The notes under the pieces were generated by a model that did not search any database, was not told where the DNA came from, and saw nothing but the letters and a program-made list of their open reading frames with translations. This document shows, in pieces, positions 1-10,223 of a stretch of 64,000 nucleotides of DNA; position 1 is the first letter of the stretch; each line of letters starts with the position of its first letter. The position numbers and the translations under genes were made by a program. The stretch is from Erwinia psidii (GTDB lineage Bacteria; Pseudomonadota; Gammaproteobacteria; Enterobacterales; Enterobacteriaceae). The DNA lies in assembly GCF_003846135.1 (NCBI RefSeq), contig NZ_RHHM01000011.1, positions 97,724 to 161,723 on the forward strand, read 5' to 3'.

Positions 1-1515
1 TCCTCCATTGCGGTGAAAACCGGTCTGAACGACGAGGAGGTGGCACGGTTTGCCGTTAACCAGTACGCCTTTCCCGGCGTGGAAGTGAAAGGCTACCAAC
101 GTCGTTACTATCCGTACAACTCGGCCCTGACTCACGTACTGGGCTATGTCTCCAAAATTAACGATCGTGATATTGACCGTCTGGACAAAGACGGCAAATT
201 ACCGGATTACGCCGCCACGCATGATATCGGCAAATTGGGAATTGAGCGTTATTACGAGGATATTCTGCACGGTAAACCGGGCTATGAAGAAGTTGAAGTC
301 AATAACCGTGGTCGGGTGATCCGCCTGCTGCATGAGCAGCCCCCACAGGCTGGTCAGGATATCTGGCTTACCATCGATTTAAAATTACAGCAGTACATTG
401 AAACATTGCTGGCCGGCAGTCGTGCGGCGGTCGTGGTGACCGATCCACGTAATGGCGATATCCTGGCAATGGTTTCCATGCCAAGCTACGATCCAAACCT
501 GTTTATTGACGGCATCAGCAGCAAAGACTACAACACCCTGCTTAACGATCCTAATCGCCCACTGATTAATCGCGCCACCCAGGGGGCCTATCCTCCGGCC
601 TCCACGGTTAAACCTTATATCGCCGTATCGGCCCTGTCCGCCAACGTGATCAACAAAAACACCAGCCTGTTCGACCCTGGATGGTGGCAATTACCCGGTT
701 CGGAAAAACGTTTTCGCGACTGGAAACACTGGGGACACGGGCGGCTCAACGTGACGAAATCGCTGGAAGAGTCCGCCGATACTTTTTTCTATCAGGTTGC
801 CTATGATATGGGTATCGATCGCCTGTCAGAATGGATGCGTAAATTTGGCTATGGCCGCCTTTCGGGCGTCGATCTGATCGAGGAGACGCCGGGCAATATG
901 CCAACCCGCGAATGGAAAATGAAACGCTTTAAAAAGCCCTGGTATCAGGGTGATACTATCCCGGTAGGCATTGGTCAGGGCTACTGGACTGCCACGCCGT
1001 TGCAAATGAATAAAGCAATGATGATCCTGATCAACGACGGTATCATCAAAACACCTCACCTGATGGCTTCCACACGTGTCAACAGTGTAAAAGTGCCTTT
1101 TCAACAGCCAGAGTCGGCACCGGTAGCGGATATCCACTCCGGTTACTGGGAGATAGCCAAAGATGGCATGTATGGCGTGGCTAACCGGCCAAATGGCACC
1201 GCGCGTAAGAGTTTTTCCGACGCGCCATACAAAATTGCCGCCAAATCAGGTACGGCTCAGGTGTTTGGTCTGAAAGCCAACGAAACCTACAACGCCCACA
1301 AAGTCGCTGAATTACTGCGGGACCATAAGCTGATGACGGCCTTTGCCCCTTACGACAATCCCCGCGTGGCGGTCAGCATTATCCTTGAAAACGGCGGTGC
1401 CGGTCCGGCGGTCGGCACCATCACTCGTCAGATCCTCGACCATATTATGCTTGGGGACAACAATACTAACCTGCCGGACGCTGAGCCAGTCCCCTCCGGC
1501 TATGAAGGTGAATAA
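1..1515 (+). CDS. mrdA: Penicillin-binding protein 2 (elongasome transpeptidase), 5'-truncated by the window edge
   Basis: This is the class B PBP that cross-links septum-independent, lateral-wall peptidoglycan as partner of RodA in the Rod complex. The frame is open from base 1, so the N-terminal membrane anchor and part of the pedestal domain lie outside the window; about 504 of the usual ~630 residues are present. The transpeptidase motifs are intact: STVK (catalytic serine codon at 601), S-A-D in the SxN position, and KSG at 1243. mrdB starts 2 bases after the stop, so the two genes are one transcriptional unit. The identification is secure from motifs and from the mrdA-mrdB-rlpA-dacA order known in E. 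coli. Confidence 0.97.
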   Translation, partial: SSIAVKTGLNDEEVARFAVNQYAFPGVEVKGYQRRYYPYNSALTHVLGYVSKINDRDIDRLDKDGKLPDYAATHDIGKLGIERYYEDILHGKPGYEEVEVNNRGRVIRLLHEQPPQAGQDIWLTIDLKLQQYIETLLAGSRAAVVVTDPRNGDILAMVSMPSYDPNLFIDGISSKDYNTLLNDPNRPLINRATQGAYPPASTVKPYIAVSALSANVINKNTSLFDPGWWQLPGSEKRFRDWKHWGHGRLNVTKSLEESADTFFYQVAYDMGIDRLSEWMRKFGYGRLSGVDLIEETPGNMPTREWKMKRFKKPWYQGDTIPVGIGQGYWTATPLQMNKAMMILINDGIIKTPHLMASTRVNSVKVPFQQPESAPVADIHSGYWEIAKDGMYGVANRPNGTARKSFSDAPYKIAAKSGTAQVFGLKANETYNAHKVAELLRDHKLMTAFAPYDNPRVAVSIILENGGAGPAVGTITRQILDHIMLGDNNTNLPDAEPVPSGYEGE

Positions 1516-1517
1516 CC

Positions 1518-2630
1518 ATGAATGACCGTCATCAGAAACGCACTATCTGGACCCGAATTCATGTCGATCCGACGTTTTTTATTCTGATTGCCGCCTTGCT
1601 GGTCTACAGCTCGTTGGTGATTTGGAGCGCCAGTGGCCAGGATCCGGGTATGATGGAACGTAAACTGGGACAGATTGCGATGGGTACCGTGGTGATGCTG
1701 GTGATGGCGCAAATTCCACCAAGGGTTTATGAAGGCTGGGCTCCCTTTTTGTATATTTTTTGCGTCATATTGCTGATTGCAGTGGACGCTTTTGGACATA
1801 TCAGTAAAGGCGCACAGCGCTGGCTGGATCTGGGCGTGGTGCGTTTTCAACCTTCAGAGATAGCCAAAATTGCCGTGCCGCTGATGGTTGCGCGCTTTAT
1901 CAATCGGGATGTCTGTCCTCCCACCCTGAAAAATACTGCCATTGCGCTGGTGCTGATTTTTATGCCAACGCTGTTGGTCGCCGCTCAGCCAGACCTGGGA
2001 ACCGCGATCCTTATCGCCGCGAGCGGACTGTTTGTGCTGTTTCTGTCCGGCATGAGCTGGCGGCTAATCATCGTAGCGGTGCTGATTGTCGCAGCATTTA
2101 TTCCGATTCTGTGGTTCTTCCTGATGCACGATTATCAGCGCAACCGTGTGATGATGCTGCTCGACCCCGAAACCGATCCGCTGGGTGCCGGTTATCATAT
2201 TATTCAGTCAAAAATCGCCATCGGTTCTGGCGGTCTGCGCGGTAAAGGCTGGCTGCATGGAACACAGTCGCAGCTTGAGTTTCTGCCGGAGCGTCACACC
2301 GATTTTATCTTTGCCGTGCTGGCAGAAGAGCTGGGATTAGTTGGCGTGCTGCTGCTGCTTGGCCTCTATGTATTGTTGATTATGCGCGGCCTGATGATGG
2401 CGGCACGCGCACAAACCACCTTTGGCCGGGTAATGGCAGGAGGATTAATGCTGATATTTTTTGTCTATGTTTTTGTAAATATTGGTATGGTAAGCGGGAT
2501 CCTGCCGGTCGTCGGCGTTCCGCTGCCGCTGGTCAGCTATGGCGGTTCCGCCCTGATTGTGCTGATGGCCGGATTTGGCATAATTATGTCAATTCACACC
2601 CACCGAAAACTGTTATCAAAAAGCGTCTGA
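1518..2630 (+). CDS. mrdB: RodA, SEDS-family peptidoglycan glycosyltransferase
   Basis: RodA polymerises lipid II into glycan strands during cell elongation and works as a pair with PBP2. The 370-residue protein is almost wholly hydrophobic with about ten membrane segments. It keeps the SEDS signatures: the QPSEIAK motif after the third or fourth segment, AQPDLGTA, and the C-terminal PLVSYGGSA region. Length equals the E. coli protein (370 residues). The ATG follows the mrdA stop by two bases, which implies translational coupling. rlpA follows after 11 bases, so all three are probably read from one message. Confidence 0.97.
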   Translation: MNDRHQKRTIWTRIHVDPTFFILIAALLVYSSLVIWSASGQDPGMMERKLGQIAMGTVVMLVMAQIPPRVYEGWAPFLYIFCVILLIAVDAFGHISKGAQRWLDLGVVRFQPSEIAKIAVPLMVARFINRDVCPPTLKNTAIALVLIFMPTLLVAAQPDLGTAILIAASGLFVLFLSGMSWRLIIVAVLIVAAFIPILWFFLMHDYQRNRVMMLLDPETDPLGAGYHIIQSKIAIGSGGLRGKGWLHGTQSQLEFLPERHTDFIFAVLAEELGLVGVLLLLGLYVLLIMRGLMMAARAQTTFGRVMAGGLMLIFFVYVFVNIGMVSGILPVVGVPLPLVSYGGSALIVLMAGFGIIMSIHTHRKLLSKSV

Positions 2631-2641
2631 GAGGCTTAAAC

Positions 2642-3757
2642 ATGCGTAAGGACTGGCTCTGGATTGGCCTGGCTACAGCTCTGCTGGCAGCCTGTAGCAC
2701 CACCGAACAACAGGCACCCGCGCCAAAACAGTCGGCCTATAATGGCCCGGTGGTGGAGATTGGTGGTGAAGAACCGCGTTATGAACCGCTGGCGGCGGGA
2801 GCCAATCAGGATTACAGCATCAATGGCAAAAAGTACCGTATCGTAAAAGATCCGTCGAATTTTAGCGAAACCGGACTGGCGACCTGGTATGGCGATGAAG
2901 CCAAAGGCAACCGCACCGCCACCGGCGAACAATTTGACCCCGACGCCCTGACCGCCGCCCATCCGACACTGCCGATACCAGGCTATGTCCGTGTGACAAA
3001 CCTGGCCAATGGTCGCCAACTGGTGGTACGTATTAACGATCGTGGGCCTTATACCGTCGGACGGGTTATCGATTTATCGAAAGCAGCGGGCGATCGCCTG
3101 AATATTTCCAATAACACCCGGGTGAAGGTGGATTATATCAGTGTTGCACCTGATGGTTCGCTGTCCGGGCCGGGTACCATCGGTACACGGGTTGCCAAAC
3201 AAAGTTACGCCCTGCCAGCACGTCCTGACATAGGCGGCGGCATGGTGGTGATGGGCGCTGGCGCTGCGGCAGGTGAGCAGAAACAGCCTGCCGTAATACA
3301 ACAGCAGGAACCGGCATCACGCCCGGTTGATAACCGTAGCCTGACCAGCGACAGCACCCTGGGTGCGCCGGTTAGCAGCGATGGCTTTCTCGGTGCCCCA
3401 CAGCCACTGCGTAATGGCGTGCTGGAAAGCAGTGAACCTGCGCCAGTAACCGCTCAAACAGCGGCTACGCCTGTCGCCTCCGTCCCCGCTCCGGCTGCCT
3501 CAGCGGCCCCTGCCTCAGGCGGTACAGGCTGGGCCGTGCAGGTTGGTGCAGTCAGCGATCCCGCCCGCGCCCATGAGTTATTAAACTCGCTGAGCAAAAA
3601 ATTCGGAGTGACGGGAAGCGTGGAAAATCACAATAACGTTTACCGCGTACAGCTGGGACATTTCAGCTCCCGTCAGCAGGCCAGCGCACTGCAACAACGC
3701 CTCGCCAGCGAAGCAAACCAGCCCTCATTTATCACGGCCGCCCCCGGAAAAATGTAA
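2642..3757 (+). CDS. rlpA: RlpA, septal lipoprotein lytic transglycosylase with SPOR domain
   Basis: This outer-membrane lipoprotein binds denuded septal glycan; in Pseudomonas the family cleaves naked glycan strands, while in E. coli its enzymatic role is unclear. The lipobox LLAAC gives a lipidated Cys at residue 18. A double-psi beta-barrel spans about residues 75-165 (ATWYGDE, GNRTATGE, RINDRGPY). A long Pro/Ala/Gln-rich linker follows, then a C-terminal SPOR domain from about residue 295 (WAVQVGAVSD, VYRVQLGHF). At 371 residues it is close to the E. coli length of 362. It sits 11 bases after mrdB on the same strand. Confidence 0.96.
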   Translation: MRKDWLWIGLATALLAACSTTEQQAPAPKQSAYNGPVVEIGGEEPRYEPLAAGANQDYSINGKKYRIVKDPSNFSETGLATWYGDEAKGNRTATGEQFDPDALTAAHPTLPIPGYVRVTNLANGRQLVVRINDRGPYTVGRVIDLSKAAGDRLNISNNTRVKVDYISVAPDGSLSGPGTIGTRVAKQSYALPARPDIGGGMVVMGAGAAAGEQKQPAVIQQQEPASRPVDNRSLTSDSTLGAPVSSDGFLGAPQPLRNGVLESSEPAPVTAQTAATPVASVPAPAASAAPASGGTGWAVQVGAVSDPARAHELLNSLSKKFGVTGSVENHNNVYRVQLGHFSSRQQASALQQRLASEANQPSFITAAPGKM

Positions 3758-3836
3758 TGTTACTCCGGCAGCCGTTGCCGATTGATGGATTGTTAATCGG
3801 TTGCTGATAAAGACGGATGCCGGACAGAACTGCTTT

Positions 3837-3845
3837 TGCTATAGT
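3837..3845 (+). promoter_or_regulatory. Candidate extended -10 promoter for dacA
   Basis: TGCTATAGT in the rlpA-dacA gap matches an extended -10 (TGn-TATAnT) about 45 bases before the dacA ATG. No good -35 is visible at 17 bases, as is tolerated with an extended -10. dacA may also be read through from rlpA, since no terminator is evident between them. Confidence 0.4.
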
Positions 3846-3889
3846 GAGTCACTTTTTTTAACCTAACCTCGGATGCTGTCGTCCTGAAC

Positions 3890-5101
3890 ATGAACACTCT
3901 CACCTTTCGCCCACTGCTCAAACGCCTGACGGCAGCTTCACTGATTGCCCTCAGCCTGACCACCTTTGCTCACGCCGATGACATTAACATCAAAACGATG
4001 ATCCCCGGCGTACCTGACATTGATGCTGAAGCCTATGTGCTGATCGACTACAACTCTGGCAAAGTACTGGCAGAGAAAAACGCCGATGCGCGCCGCGACC
4101 CGGCCAGCCTGACCAAAATGATGACCAGCTATGTCATCGGCCAGGCGGTAAAAGCGGGGAAAATTCATCAGGAAGATATGGTGACGGTAGGCAAGGACGC
4201 CTGGGCAACCGGTAATCCGGTATTTAAAGGCTCGTCGCTGATGTTTCTGAAGCCGGGAGATCGCGTACCGGTATCACAACTGACCCGCGGTATCGTGCTG
4301 CAATCCGGTAACGATGCCTGCGTGGCAATGGCCGATTATGTCGCAGGCAGTCAGGATGCTTTCGTTGGCCTGATGAACAACTATGTAAAAGCGATCGGCC
4401 TGCAAAACACGCATTTCCAGACCGTTCATGGTCTGGATGCGGATGGGCAGTACAGTTCAGCACGCGATATGGCGCTGATTGGCCAGGCCCTGATCCGCGA
4501 TGTGCCAGATGAATACGCTGTCTACAAAGAGAAAGAGTTCAGCTTTAATAACATCCGCCAGCTGAACCGCAATGGTCTGTTGTGGGACACCAGTTTGCAG
4601 GTTGATGGTATCAAAACCGGCCATACTGATGCCGCAGGTTATAATCTTGTCGCCTCCGCAACCGAAGGTCAGATGCGGTTGATTTCGGCCGTGATGGGCG
4701 GCCACACCTACAAAGGTCGTGAAACCGAAAGTAAAAAACTACTGACCTGGGGCTTTCGCTTTTTTGAAACCGTTGCACCGCTTAAAGCCGGTAAAGAGTT
4801 TGCCTCTGAGCCAGTCTGGTTTGGTAACAGCGATCGTGTACAGCTGGGGGTTGAAAAAGATCTTTATCTGACCATTCCGCGTGGGAGAATGAAGGATCTG
4901 AAAGCCAGTTACACCCTGACCAATACCGAGCTGCATGCGCCACTGGCTAAAAATCAGGTCGTGGGCTCGATCAACTTCCAACTGGACGGTAAAACCATTG
5001 AACAGCATCCGCTGGTGGTGCTCAATGAAGTACAGCAAGGCGGTTTCTTTGGTCGTATCGTTGATTATATCAAACTGATGTTCCATCACTGGTTTGGTTA
5101 A
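3890..5101 (+). CDS. dacA: Penicillin-binding protein 5, D-alanyl-D-alanine carboxypeptidase
   Basis: This low-molecular-weight class C PBP trims the terminal D-Ala from pentapeptides in the periplasm. A signal peptide ends at AHA-D (cut near residue 29). The catalytic motifs are present: SLTK at 73-76, SGN at 139-141 and KTG at 242-244. The C-terminal domain ends in an amphipathic membrane anchor ([14 protein letters not shown]), as in E. coli PBP5. The 403 residues equal the family length. The start at 3890 leaves a typical signal peptide. It lies 132 bases after rlpA. Confidence 0.97.
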   Translation: MNTLTFRPLLKRLTAASLIALSLTTFAHADDINIKTMIPGVPDIDAEAYVLIDYNSGKVLAEKNADARRDPASLTKMMTSYVIGQAVKAGKIHQEDMVTVGKDAWATGNPVFKGSSLMFLKPGDRVPVSQLTRGIVLQSGNDACVAMADYVAGSQDAFVGLMNNYVKAIGLQNTHFQTVHGLDADGQYSSARDMALIGQALIRDVPDEYAVYKEKEFSFNNIRQLNRNGLLWDTSLQVDGIKTGHTDAAGYNLVASATEGQMRLISAVMGGHTYKGRETESKKLLTWGFRFFETVAPLKAGKEFASEPVWFGNSDRVQLGVEKDLYLTIPRGRMKDLKASYTLTNTELHAPLAKNQVVGSINFQLDGKTIEQHPLVVLNEVQQGGFFGRIVDYIKLMFHHWFG

Positions 5102-5182
5102 TCCTTGCGTATATCAAACGGCTCAGAGATGTATCGGTCTTGATTTAGCCGCAGATGCGCCCCATATTAAGTTGATATCAGG

Positions 5183-5200
5183 CTCCCGCTGCGGCGGGAG
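5183..5200 (+). terminator. Hairpin between dacA and ybeD
   Basis: CTCCCGC, loop TGCG, GCGGGAG forms a perfect 7-bp stem followed by the T-rich stretch TTGTCGTTTT. It could end dacA transcripts or only attenuate read-through, since ybeD starts 29 bases later. Confidence 0.5.
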
Positions 5201-5228
5201 TTGTCGTTTTAGCGTTACCGGAGATCTC

Positions 5229-5492
5229 ATGAAAACCAATCTTAAAGAACTGCTCGAATTTCCCACCTCATTTACTTACAAAGTAATGGGGCTGGCACAG
5301 CCGGAGCTGGTTGAACAGGTGGTTGAAGTTGTGCAACGTCACGCACCGGGTGACTACTCTCCAGAGGTCAAACCAAGCAGCAAAGGGAATTACCATTCAG
5401 TTTCAATCACTATCACCGCCACCCATATTGAACAGGTGGAAACCCTGTACGAAGAGCTGGGGAAAATAGAGATCGTGAGAATGGTTCTCTGA
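5229..5492 (+). CDS. ybeD: YbeD/DUF493 small ACT-like protein
   Basis: An 87-residue cytoplasmic protein of the UPF0250/DUF493 family, which has a small ferredoxin-like, ACT-type fold of unknown function. The ATG at 5229 gives [12 protein letters not shown], which matches the E. coli start and the exact E. coli length. An upstream extension of the open frame has no support and overlaps dacA. The gene is conserved between dacA and lipB across enterobacteria. A link to lipoate metabolism has been suggested from this context but is not shown by the sequence. Confidence 0.95.
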   Translation: MKTNLKELLEFPTSFTYKVMGLAQPELVEQVVEVVQRHAPGDYSPEVKPSSKGNYHSVSITITATHIEQVETLYEELGKIEIVRMVL

Positions 5493-5504
5493 TCCCCTGC
5501 CCGA

Positions 5505-5530
5505 TCGCCAGCGGGAGTTGCCTCTGGCGA
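5505..5530. terminator. Hairpin in the ybeD-lipB gap
   Basis: TCGCCAG and CTGGCGA form a 7-bp stem around a 12-base loop just after the ybeD stop. No U-run follows on the + strand, so it may stabilise the 3' end or attenuate rather than terminate. Confidence 0.35.
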
Positions 5531-5573
5531 CAGGCGCTCTGTTCCACCCTCTCTTTTCAGCGGACTGCACGTT

Positions 5574-6227
5574 TTGAACCAGGATATTTTACTGATCCGT
5601 CAGCTGGGCATACAGCCCTGGGCCAGTGTCTCTCAGGCCATGCATACCTTTACCGACAGCCGTGATGAGCATACCCCAGATGAAATCTGGCTGGTGGAAC
5701 ATCCTGCGGTGTTTACCCAGGGCCAGGCAGGCAAAGCAGAGCACCTGTTAATGCCGGGTGATATCCCGGTGATGCAAAGCGATCGGGGTGGTCAGGTAAC
5801 CTATCACGGGCCAGGCCAACAGGTGATGTACGTAATGATCAACCTCAAACGTCGAAAAGTGGGTGTGCGCCAGCTGGTCACGGCTATAGAACAAACGGTG
5901 ATTGCTGCGCTGGCGTATTTTGGCGTTAGCGCAGCGGCCAGAGCAGATGCGCCGGGGGTTTACGTCAGCAATAAAAAAATCTGCTCGCTGGGCCTGAGAA
6001 TTCGTCATGGCTGTTCGTTTCATGGGCTGGCGCTGAATATCGACATGGATCTGGCTCCCTTCCTGCGTATCAACCCCTGTGGCTATCCCGGACTTGAGAT
6101 GACCCAGTTAAGCGCGCTAAAACCCGGAACCACGCTTATTGATGTACAGCCCCTGCTGATTGAAAACTTCGCCAGGCTGCTGGCAATTTCAGAAGTCACC
6201 TGGCTTGCTGGCAATTCGTTGCCGTAA
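5574..6227 (+). CDS. lipB: Octanoyl-[ACP]:protein N-octanoyltransferase
   Basis: LipB moves octanoate from acyl-carrier protein to the lipoyl domains of 2-oxoacid dehydrogenases and the glycine cleavage H protein, the first step of lipoate assembly. The catalytic pair is visible: Lys135 (KKICSLGLR) and Cys169 (INPCGYPG). The family signature [12 protein letters not shown] is at 71-82. The start is TTG at 5574, as in E. coli lipB; no better in-frame ATG precedes the conserved N-terminus. In E. coli a LysR-type gene (ybeF) lies between lipB and lipA; here it is absent. Confidence 0.97.
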   Translation: MNQDILLIRQLGIQPWASVSQAMHTFTDSRDEHTPDEIWLVEHPAVFTQGQAGKAEHLLMPGDIPVMQSDRGGQVTYHGPGQQVMYVMINLKRRKVGVRQLVTAIEQTVIAALAYFGVSAAARADAPGVYVSNKKICSLGLRIRHGCSFHGLALNIDMDLAPFLRINPCGYPGLEMTQLSALKPGTTLIDVQPLLIENFARLLAISEVTWLAGNSLP

Positions 6228-6302
6228 CAGGCAGCCGTGCCGGCGGATTTACAATGTCGTCACAATTTCTGTCGCTGGTCGGCTGCAAGTCGCCAGCCGG
6301 AA

Positions 6303-6311
6303 TGATATAAT
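6303..6311 (+). promoter_or_regulatory. Candidate extended -10 promoter for lipA
   Basis: TGATATAAT is a perfect extended -10, with CTGCAA 17 bases upstream as a weak -35. Transcription from here would give a lipA leader of about 170 bases. The leader contains partly complementary segments near 6350-6430, so some structure is possible. Confidence 0.5.
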
Positions 6312-6490
6312 TTCTGCGCTTTTATCAAAAAAAGTTTAAAAAACTTCACCTTCAACGCTCTTCACCCAGCATGGTGGCAACGGAGTAGCAAACCGGTCGG
6401 GAACCGATGTGAACAGAAGAGTGAAGGTTAAGCGACTCTTTGAGTTTTTGCGGCTGTCACAGCGCATGCCAACCTGGAACCTGCAAGATT

Positions 6491-7456
6491 ATGAGTAAAC
6501 CCATTCAGATGGAACGCGGTGTTAAATACCGTGATGCAGACAAAATGGCCCTGATCCCGGTGAAAACGGTGGTCACCGATCGCACGGAGATTTTACGTAA
6601 GCCGGAGTGGATGAAAATCAAGCTACCCGCTGACTCCAGCCGCATTCAGGGTATTAAAGCCGCCATGCGCAAAAATGGCCTGCATTCCGTCTGTGAAGAG
6701 GCTTCCTGCCCTAACCTTGCTGAATGTTTCAACCACGGCACGGCGACCTTTATGATCCTCGGAGCCATCTGTACCCGCCGTTGCCCGTTCTGCGACGTAG
6801 CCCACGGTCGTCCGCTCACGCCAGATGTTAACGAGCCGGGAAAACTGGCCCAGACCATTGCCGATATGGCACTGCGTTACGTGGTGATCACCTCGGTTGA
6901 CCGTGATGATCTGCGTGATGGTGGCGCACAGCACTTTGCTGACTGCATTACCGCTATTCGCGAGAAAAGCCCGACCATCAAAATTGAAACACTGGTGCCG
7001 GACTTCCGTGGTCGTATGGATCGCGCGCTGGAAATTCTCAATGCCACGCCGCCGGACGTGTTTAATCACAATCTGGAAAACGTGCCGCGCGTTTACCGTC
7101 AGGTTCGTCCCGGCGCAAACTACGAATGGTCTCTGAAACTTCTTGAGCGTTTTAAAGAAGCACATCCTGAAGTCCCGACCAAATCCGGTCTGATGGTAGG
7201 GCTGGGTGAAACCAATGCAGAGATTGTTGAAGTGATGCGCGATCTGCGCCGTCATGGCGTCACCATGCTGACGCTGGGACAGTATTTACAGCCAAGTCGC
7301 CATCACCTGCCGGTGCAGCGTTACGTCAGTCCCGCTGAATTCGATGAGATGAAAGCGGCGGCGATGGAAATGGGCTTTACCCATGCGGCCTGTGGTCCAT
7401 TTGTACGTTCGTCGTACCATGCGGATATGCAGGCAAAAGGGCTTGAAGTGAAATAG
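6491..7456 (+). CDS. lipA: Lipoyl synthase (radical SAM sulfur insertion)
   Basis: LipA inserts two sulfur atoms into protein-bound octanoate to complete lipoate, sacrificing an auxiliary iron-sulfur cluster. The auxiliary cluster cysteines are 68, 73 and 79 ([12 protein letters not shown]). The radical SAM motif CTRRCPFC has cysteines 94, 98 and 101. The C-terminal RSSYHA motif carries the serine that ligates the auxiliary cluster. The start at 6491 gives [15 protein letters not shown] and 321 residues, the same as E. coli; the open frame continues upstream to 6440 without homology. Substrate comes from LipB, encoded just upstream. Confidence 0.98.
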   Translation: MSKPIQMERGVKYRDADKMALIPVKTVVTDRTEILRKPEWMKIKLPADSSRIQGIKAAMRKNGLHSVCEEASCPNLAECFNHGTATFMILGAICTRRCPFCDVAHGRPLTPDVNEPGKLAQTIADMALRYVVITSVDRDDLRDGGAQHFADCITAIREKSPTIKIETLVPDFRGRMDRALEILNATPPDVFNHNLENVPRVYRQVRPGANYEWSLKLLERFKEAHPEVPTKSGLMVGLGETNAEIVEVMRDLRRHGVTMLTLGQYLQPSRHHLPVQRYVSPAEFDEMKAAAMEMGFTHAACGPFVRSSYHADMQAKGLEVK

Positions 7457-7513
7457 ACGCCCTAAAATGCAAGCATGCCTTGTTACATTATTTTACATAT
7501 AGTCTGCAAAGAC

Positions 7514-7544
7514 AAAAAACGGATGACCTGGCCATCCGTTTTTT
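7514..7544. terminator. Bidirectional terminator between lipA and tatE
   Basis: AAAAAACGGATG and CATCCGTTTTTT flank a 7-base loop. The flanking A- and T-runs give a U-tract on either strand, as fits the convergent lipA and tatE genes. Confidence 0.85.
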
Positions 7545-7562
7545 CATTACTTCTACAAAGCA

Positions 7563-7769
7563 TTATTCTTTGTGAGCAACCTGCCCGGCAGGCTTGTCTT
7601 CAGTCAACGGCGCTTTTTTCGCGGAAGTGTCGTCATCACTCATCGCTTTTTTGAAACCTTTTATCGCTGACCCCAGATCGCCACCGAGAGAACGTAACTT
7701 ATTGGTTCCGAACAACAATACAATCAGAGCACCAATGATCAGCAGCTTGGCAATACTGATACCTTCCAT
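7563..7769 (-). CDS. tatE: TatE, twin-arginine translocase pore subunit
   Basis: TatE is a paralogue of TatA and contributes to the Tat pathway for export of folded proteins. The 68-residue protein has one N-terminal membrane helix (residues 6-21), the FGT/K hinge, then an amphipathic helix ([16 protein letters not shown]) and a charged tail. The ATG at 7769 is preceded by AAGAAGG, a good ribosome site, and gives [10 protein letters not shown], which aligns with E. coli TatE; the open frame extends further but without homology. Position beside and convergent with lipA matches E. coli. Confidence 0.95.
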   Translation of the reverse strand: MEGISIAKLLIIGALIVLLFGTNKLRSLGGDLGSAIKGFKKAMSDDDTSAKKAPLTEDKPAGQVAHKE

Positions 7770-7841
7770 ATACACCTTCTTTTTTAAAATTTGACCCGAC
7801 AAACGGTCAGTAACAGTAAAGTGTATTAACGCGCACATCAC

Positions 7842-8340
7842 CCGTCAATACAACTGCAATCTGTAACAGAGTAATATCTGCACAGGAACAACAAAAACAG
7901 CCTCAGATAAATCGGCTCAGAAAAACCTGGAATCGTTAATGTTAGCGATTTACAGCCGGTCCTCTCATTAGGCAAACAGTATTAATCCCACCCGGGATGG
8001 CCAGCACACAGCGAAGACAGTACAGACTTTCTTCTGGCTGAAGTTAAACTCCTGTATGCCACCCAAAGAACGCTTAAACACAGGATTGCTTAGCTGTCCG
8101 CCACAGTCTGATAGAGCGTCAACCACCGCCAACAGGGTCGGGAGACACGCGGCGAAGAGATAGCTGACGCGCTGCTGGGCCACAGTGATTATTAACGATC
8201 GCCGGATTGGTGAGCGATCCACGACGGGCAGCAATACGAACGACAGAAGCAGATTACGTGCTGGCAGGTACCAGCCGTAGCAGTCCGCAATTCAGGATAA
8301 GAGTGCTGAACAACATTGCCGCTGCGCCGTTGCTGACCAT
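7842..8340. other. Intergenic stretch with a possible decayed hydrophobic gene
   Basis: No intact gene is supported. On the - strand, hydrophobic peptide segments (for example LLLSFVLLPVVD near 8230) continue each other across at least one frame change and a stop between 8340 and 7968. I do not recognise the family. The E. coli neighbours expected between tatE and cspE are ybeM and crcB; no convincing crcB motif was seen. Confidence 0.3.
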
Positions 8341-8772
8341 TCAGCTATCAGTCAGATCTTTAATCAGATAGCGTGGAGATTCGTTGTAACCTTCACGGGC
8401 ATAAAACGCATTGGCTTTGATCCGGCTCGCATGGCAGTGCACTTCCATCCGATCGCAACCACGCGCACAGGCCAGTTTTTCAGCATACTTCAACAGTTGC
8501 TGGCCAGCTCCTTTACTCCGCTTGCCTTCTGCAATGCAGAAATAGCTGACGCGGGCAAAATCGCCGGCCAGTGCCAGCTGGGGGATAAAATACAGCGACA
8601 GAAAACCCAGTACGGTGCCGTCTTGCTCGGCGATCAGTAGCTGTTCGCTCTGGTCATTAATCAGCTGGGCCAGACGGCGATCGATAAAATCCTCGCTGTT
8701 TTGATAACCCAGTTCCGTTAGCAGGGCGCTCAGGGCAAAGCTGTCTTCTGGCTGTGCCATTCGTATCTTCAT
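8341..8772 (-). CDS. GNAT-family N-acetyltransferase
   Basis: A 143-residue single-domain GCN5-related acetyltransferase that would transfer acetyl from acetyl-CoA to an amine of unknown identity. The acetyl-CoA loop is visible as KRSKGAGQQLL (motif A, about residues 88-98), preceded by the beta-4 strand ARVSYFCI. The C-terminal ANAFYAREGY matches the family pattern of the tyrosine region. It stands alone between tatE and cspE, with no operon partner, so substrate cannot be inferred. Confidence 0.85.
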   Translation of the reverse strand: MKIRMAQPEDSFALSALLTELGYQNSEDFIDRRLAQLINDQSEQLLIAEQDGTVLGFLSLYFIPQLALAGDFARVSYFCIAEGKRSKGAGQQLLKYAEKLACARGCDRMEVHCHASRIKANAFYAREGYNESPRYLIKDLTDS

Positions 8773-9124
8773 CGCTGTTCCTCCGGGTATGAGCCTGGCT
8801 TACCGGCTCCTGGTCGCAGATATTGATAACCCGTCCACCCAAATAGGCCACATCCAGTACAGAAACCGATCGGTGACCGGATGATAATTCTGCCGCAGGC
8901 AATAAACCGACATGTTTTCATAGCTCGGTGGCTGACTGAAGTTCCCTTAACAGGGTTTCACCCACCATGGCTTAACTGCTCAAAAGATGAAAAAAAAAGA
9001 TCCGATCGCCAGGTTCCTGAGCAGAGGCGTTAGCATCGGCTGACCTGTCATTATTTTCTGGCTTAAGCCATTTTTCTCTTAATTGCTCTCAGCCCTCACC
9101 TCGTGACAGCGTGGAGTACTGAGC
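8773..9124. other. Intergenic region without recognised gene
   Basis: This stretch separates the GNAT gene from the cspE terminator. No reading frame resembles a known family, and crcB, which sits beside cspE in E. coli, is not detectable. Confidence 0.5.
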
Positions 9125-9152
9125 AAAAAAAACCCGCCTTACGGCGGGTTTT
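9125..9152 (-). terminator. Rho-independent terminator of cspE
   Basis: AACCCGCC, loop, GGCGGGTT is a perfect 8-bp GC-rich stem followed on the - strand by eight T residues, 20 bases after the cspE stop. Confidence 0.92.
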
Positions 9153-9171
9153 AAGAATTCTGTCTGATAAC

Positions 9172-9381
9172 TTAAATAGCGGCAACGTTAGCAGCAGATG
9201 GGCCTTTGGCACCGTTGGTGATTTCGAACTCTACACGCTGACCTTCAGCCAGAGTTTTGAAACCGTTGCTCTGGATGGCAGAGAAGTGTACAAACACGTC
9301 TTTGCTACCATCTTCAGGAGTAATGAAACCGAATCCTTTGGACTCATTAAACCACTTAACGCTACCTTTAATCTTAGACAT
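9172..9381 (-). CDS. cspE: Cold-shock-family RNA chaperone CspE
   Basis: This 69-residue single-stranded nucleic-acid-binding protein melts RNA structure and acts as a transcription antiterminator. The RNP1 motif KGFGFI and RNP2 motif VFVHFSAI are present in the five-stranded OB fold. The sequence is nearly identical to E. coli CspE, including the SAANV tail. An adjacent pagP gene is also found in E. coli. The ribosome site AGGTAATAT lies just before ATG. A strong terminator follows, so the gene is monocistronic. Confidence 0.97.
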   Translation of the reverse strand: MSKIKGSVKWFNESKGFGFITPEDGSKDVFVHFSAIQSNGFKTLAEGQRVEFEITNGAKGPSAANVAAI

Positions 9382-9532
9382 CTATATTACCTTTACATGA
9401 AAAATGGACACTAAACTGTGTCGTCAGACAGTACAGCAATTGCCGAGGCTTTTGTCCAGTAGCCAGTAACGAAAAAGTGATAAATATCGATATTTCTTTC
9501 GCAGATATCAAAAGTGCGCCCATTTACCACAG

Positions 9533-10108
9533 CTAAAACTGCCAACGAAACCACGCAAAGTAAACGTTCCCGTTATTGTAAGTACCTGGAATATAAGTCA
9601 TCTGGAAAGTGGCCTTACCGTAGCCTACTGATGCAAGCGGCAGCACTGCAGGAACAGGGATATATTTCCAGTTGTCACGTGCCGTCACGCCAACCGTATA
9701 ACCCAGACCCAGACGGAAGTCCCGATCGCTCAATGGACGCCAGATGTTCTCCCAACCAAAACCGATAAACGGCTCCCACTTGTTGAAAGAGTCCTTAAAG
9801 GCCATCGCATACAACCCGTTCCAGTTACCTTTATCATCAAAGCGCGACAGACCAACGCCTGCACCCCACGGTCGCTCATTATAACGATCGGTTTTTTCTT
9901 TATCGTAGGTCCAGCGATTGTGCCATGTGACAGTCGGTATATACAGCTCGTAACTCTGCGGCTCATTCCAGCTCATGCTGACGTTAGTACTGAATGACTG
10001 CCAGGTTGCAGTGATAGCCGTCCCCAGTGTTTGGGCCTGAACCCCACTGTTCATCACCAGTACCAGGGACAGGATTGTGATGAATAAAGAAAACCTGAAT
10101 AGCTTCAC
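9533..10108 (-). CDS. pagP: Lipid A palmitoyltransferase PagP
   Basis: PagP is an eight-stranded outer-membrane beta-barrel enzyme that transfers palmitate from a phospholipid sn-1 position to lipid A, giving resistance to cationic peptides. The catalytic residues known from E. coli are kept: His in VTWHNRW and Asp-Ser in KDSFNKWEP. The C-terminus ends in Phe (WFRWQF), as barrel assembly requires. The GTG at 10108 yields a 191-residue precursor with a standard signal peptide ending QAQ; the longer open frame adds 45 residues upstream of a signal sequence, which is implausible. A PhoP-controlled promoter lies upstream. Confidence 0.96.
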   Translation of the reverse strand: MKLFRFSLFITILSLVLVMNSGVQAQTLGTAITATWQSFSTNVSMSWNEPQSYELYIPTVTWHNRWTYDKEKTDRYNERPWGAGVGLSRFDDKGNWNGLYAMAFKDSFNKWEPFIGFGWENIWRPLSDRDFRLGLGYTVGVTARDNWKYIPVPAVLPLASVGYGKATFQMTYIPGTYNNGNVYFAWFRWQF

Positions 10109-10189
10109 GATCGTTACATCCGGCGTTGATTTATAAAATGCGGTTAACTCGCAAAAAATGATTAGAAATCTGATAGTCAGAAGTTCAGC

Positions 10190-10223
10190 ATTATAATCAT
10201 CTGTTATAAACAATGCATAAACG
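10190..10223 (-). promoter_or_regulatory. PhoP box and -10 of the pagP promoter
   Basis: On the - strand CGTTTA, 5 bases, TGTTTA (10223-10207) matches the PhoP direct repeat (T/G)GTTTA-N5-(T/G)GTTTA. Exactly 11 bases later comes a perfect -10, TATAAT (10195-10190). This is the class I PhoP promoter architecture. The predicted start is near 10183, giving a leader of about 75 bases before the GTG. pagP is a classic PhoP target, so sequence and gene identity agree. Confidence 0.88.

Noticed and set aside
7968..8234. 88-codon open frame on the - strand
   Set aside because: No ribosome site, no family signature, and the hydrophobic reading continues in another frame upstream, so it is treated as possible gene debris.
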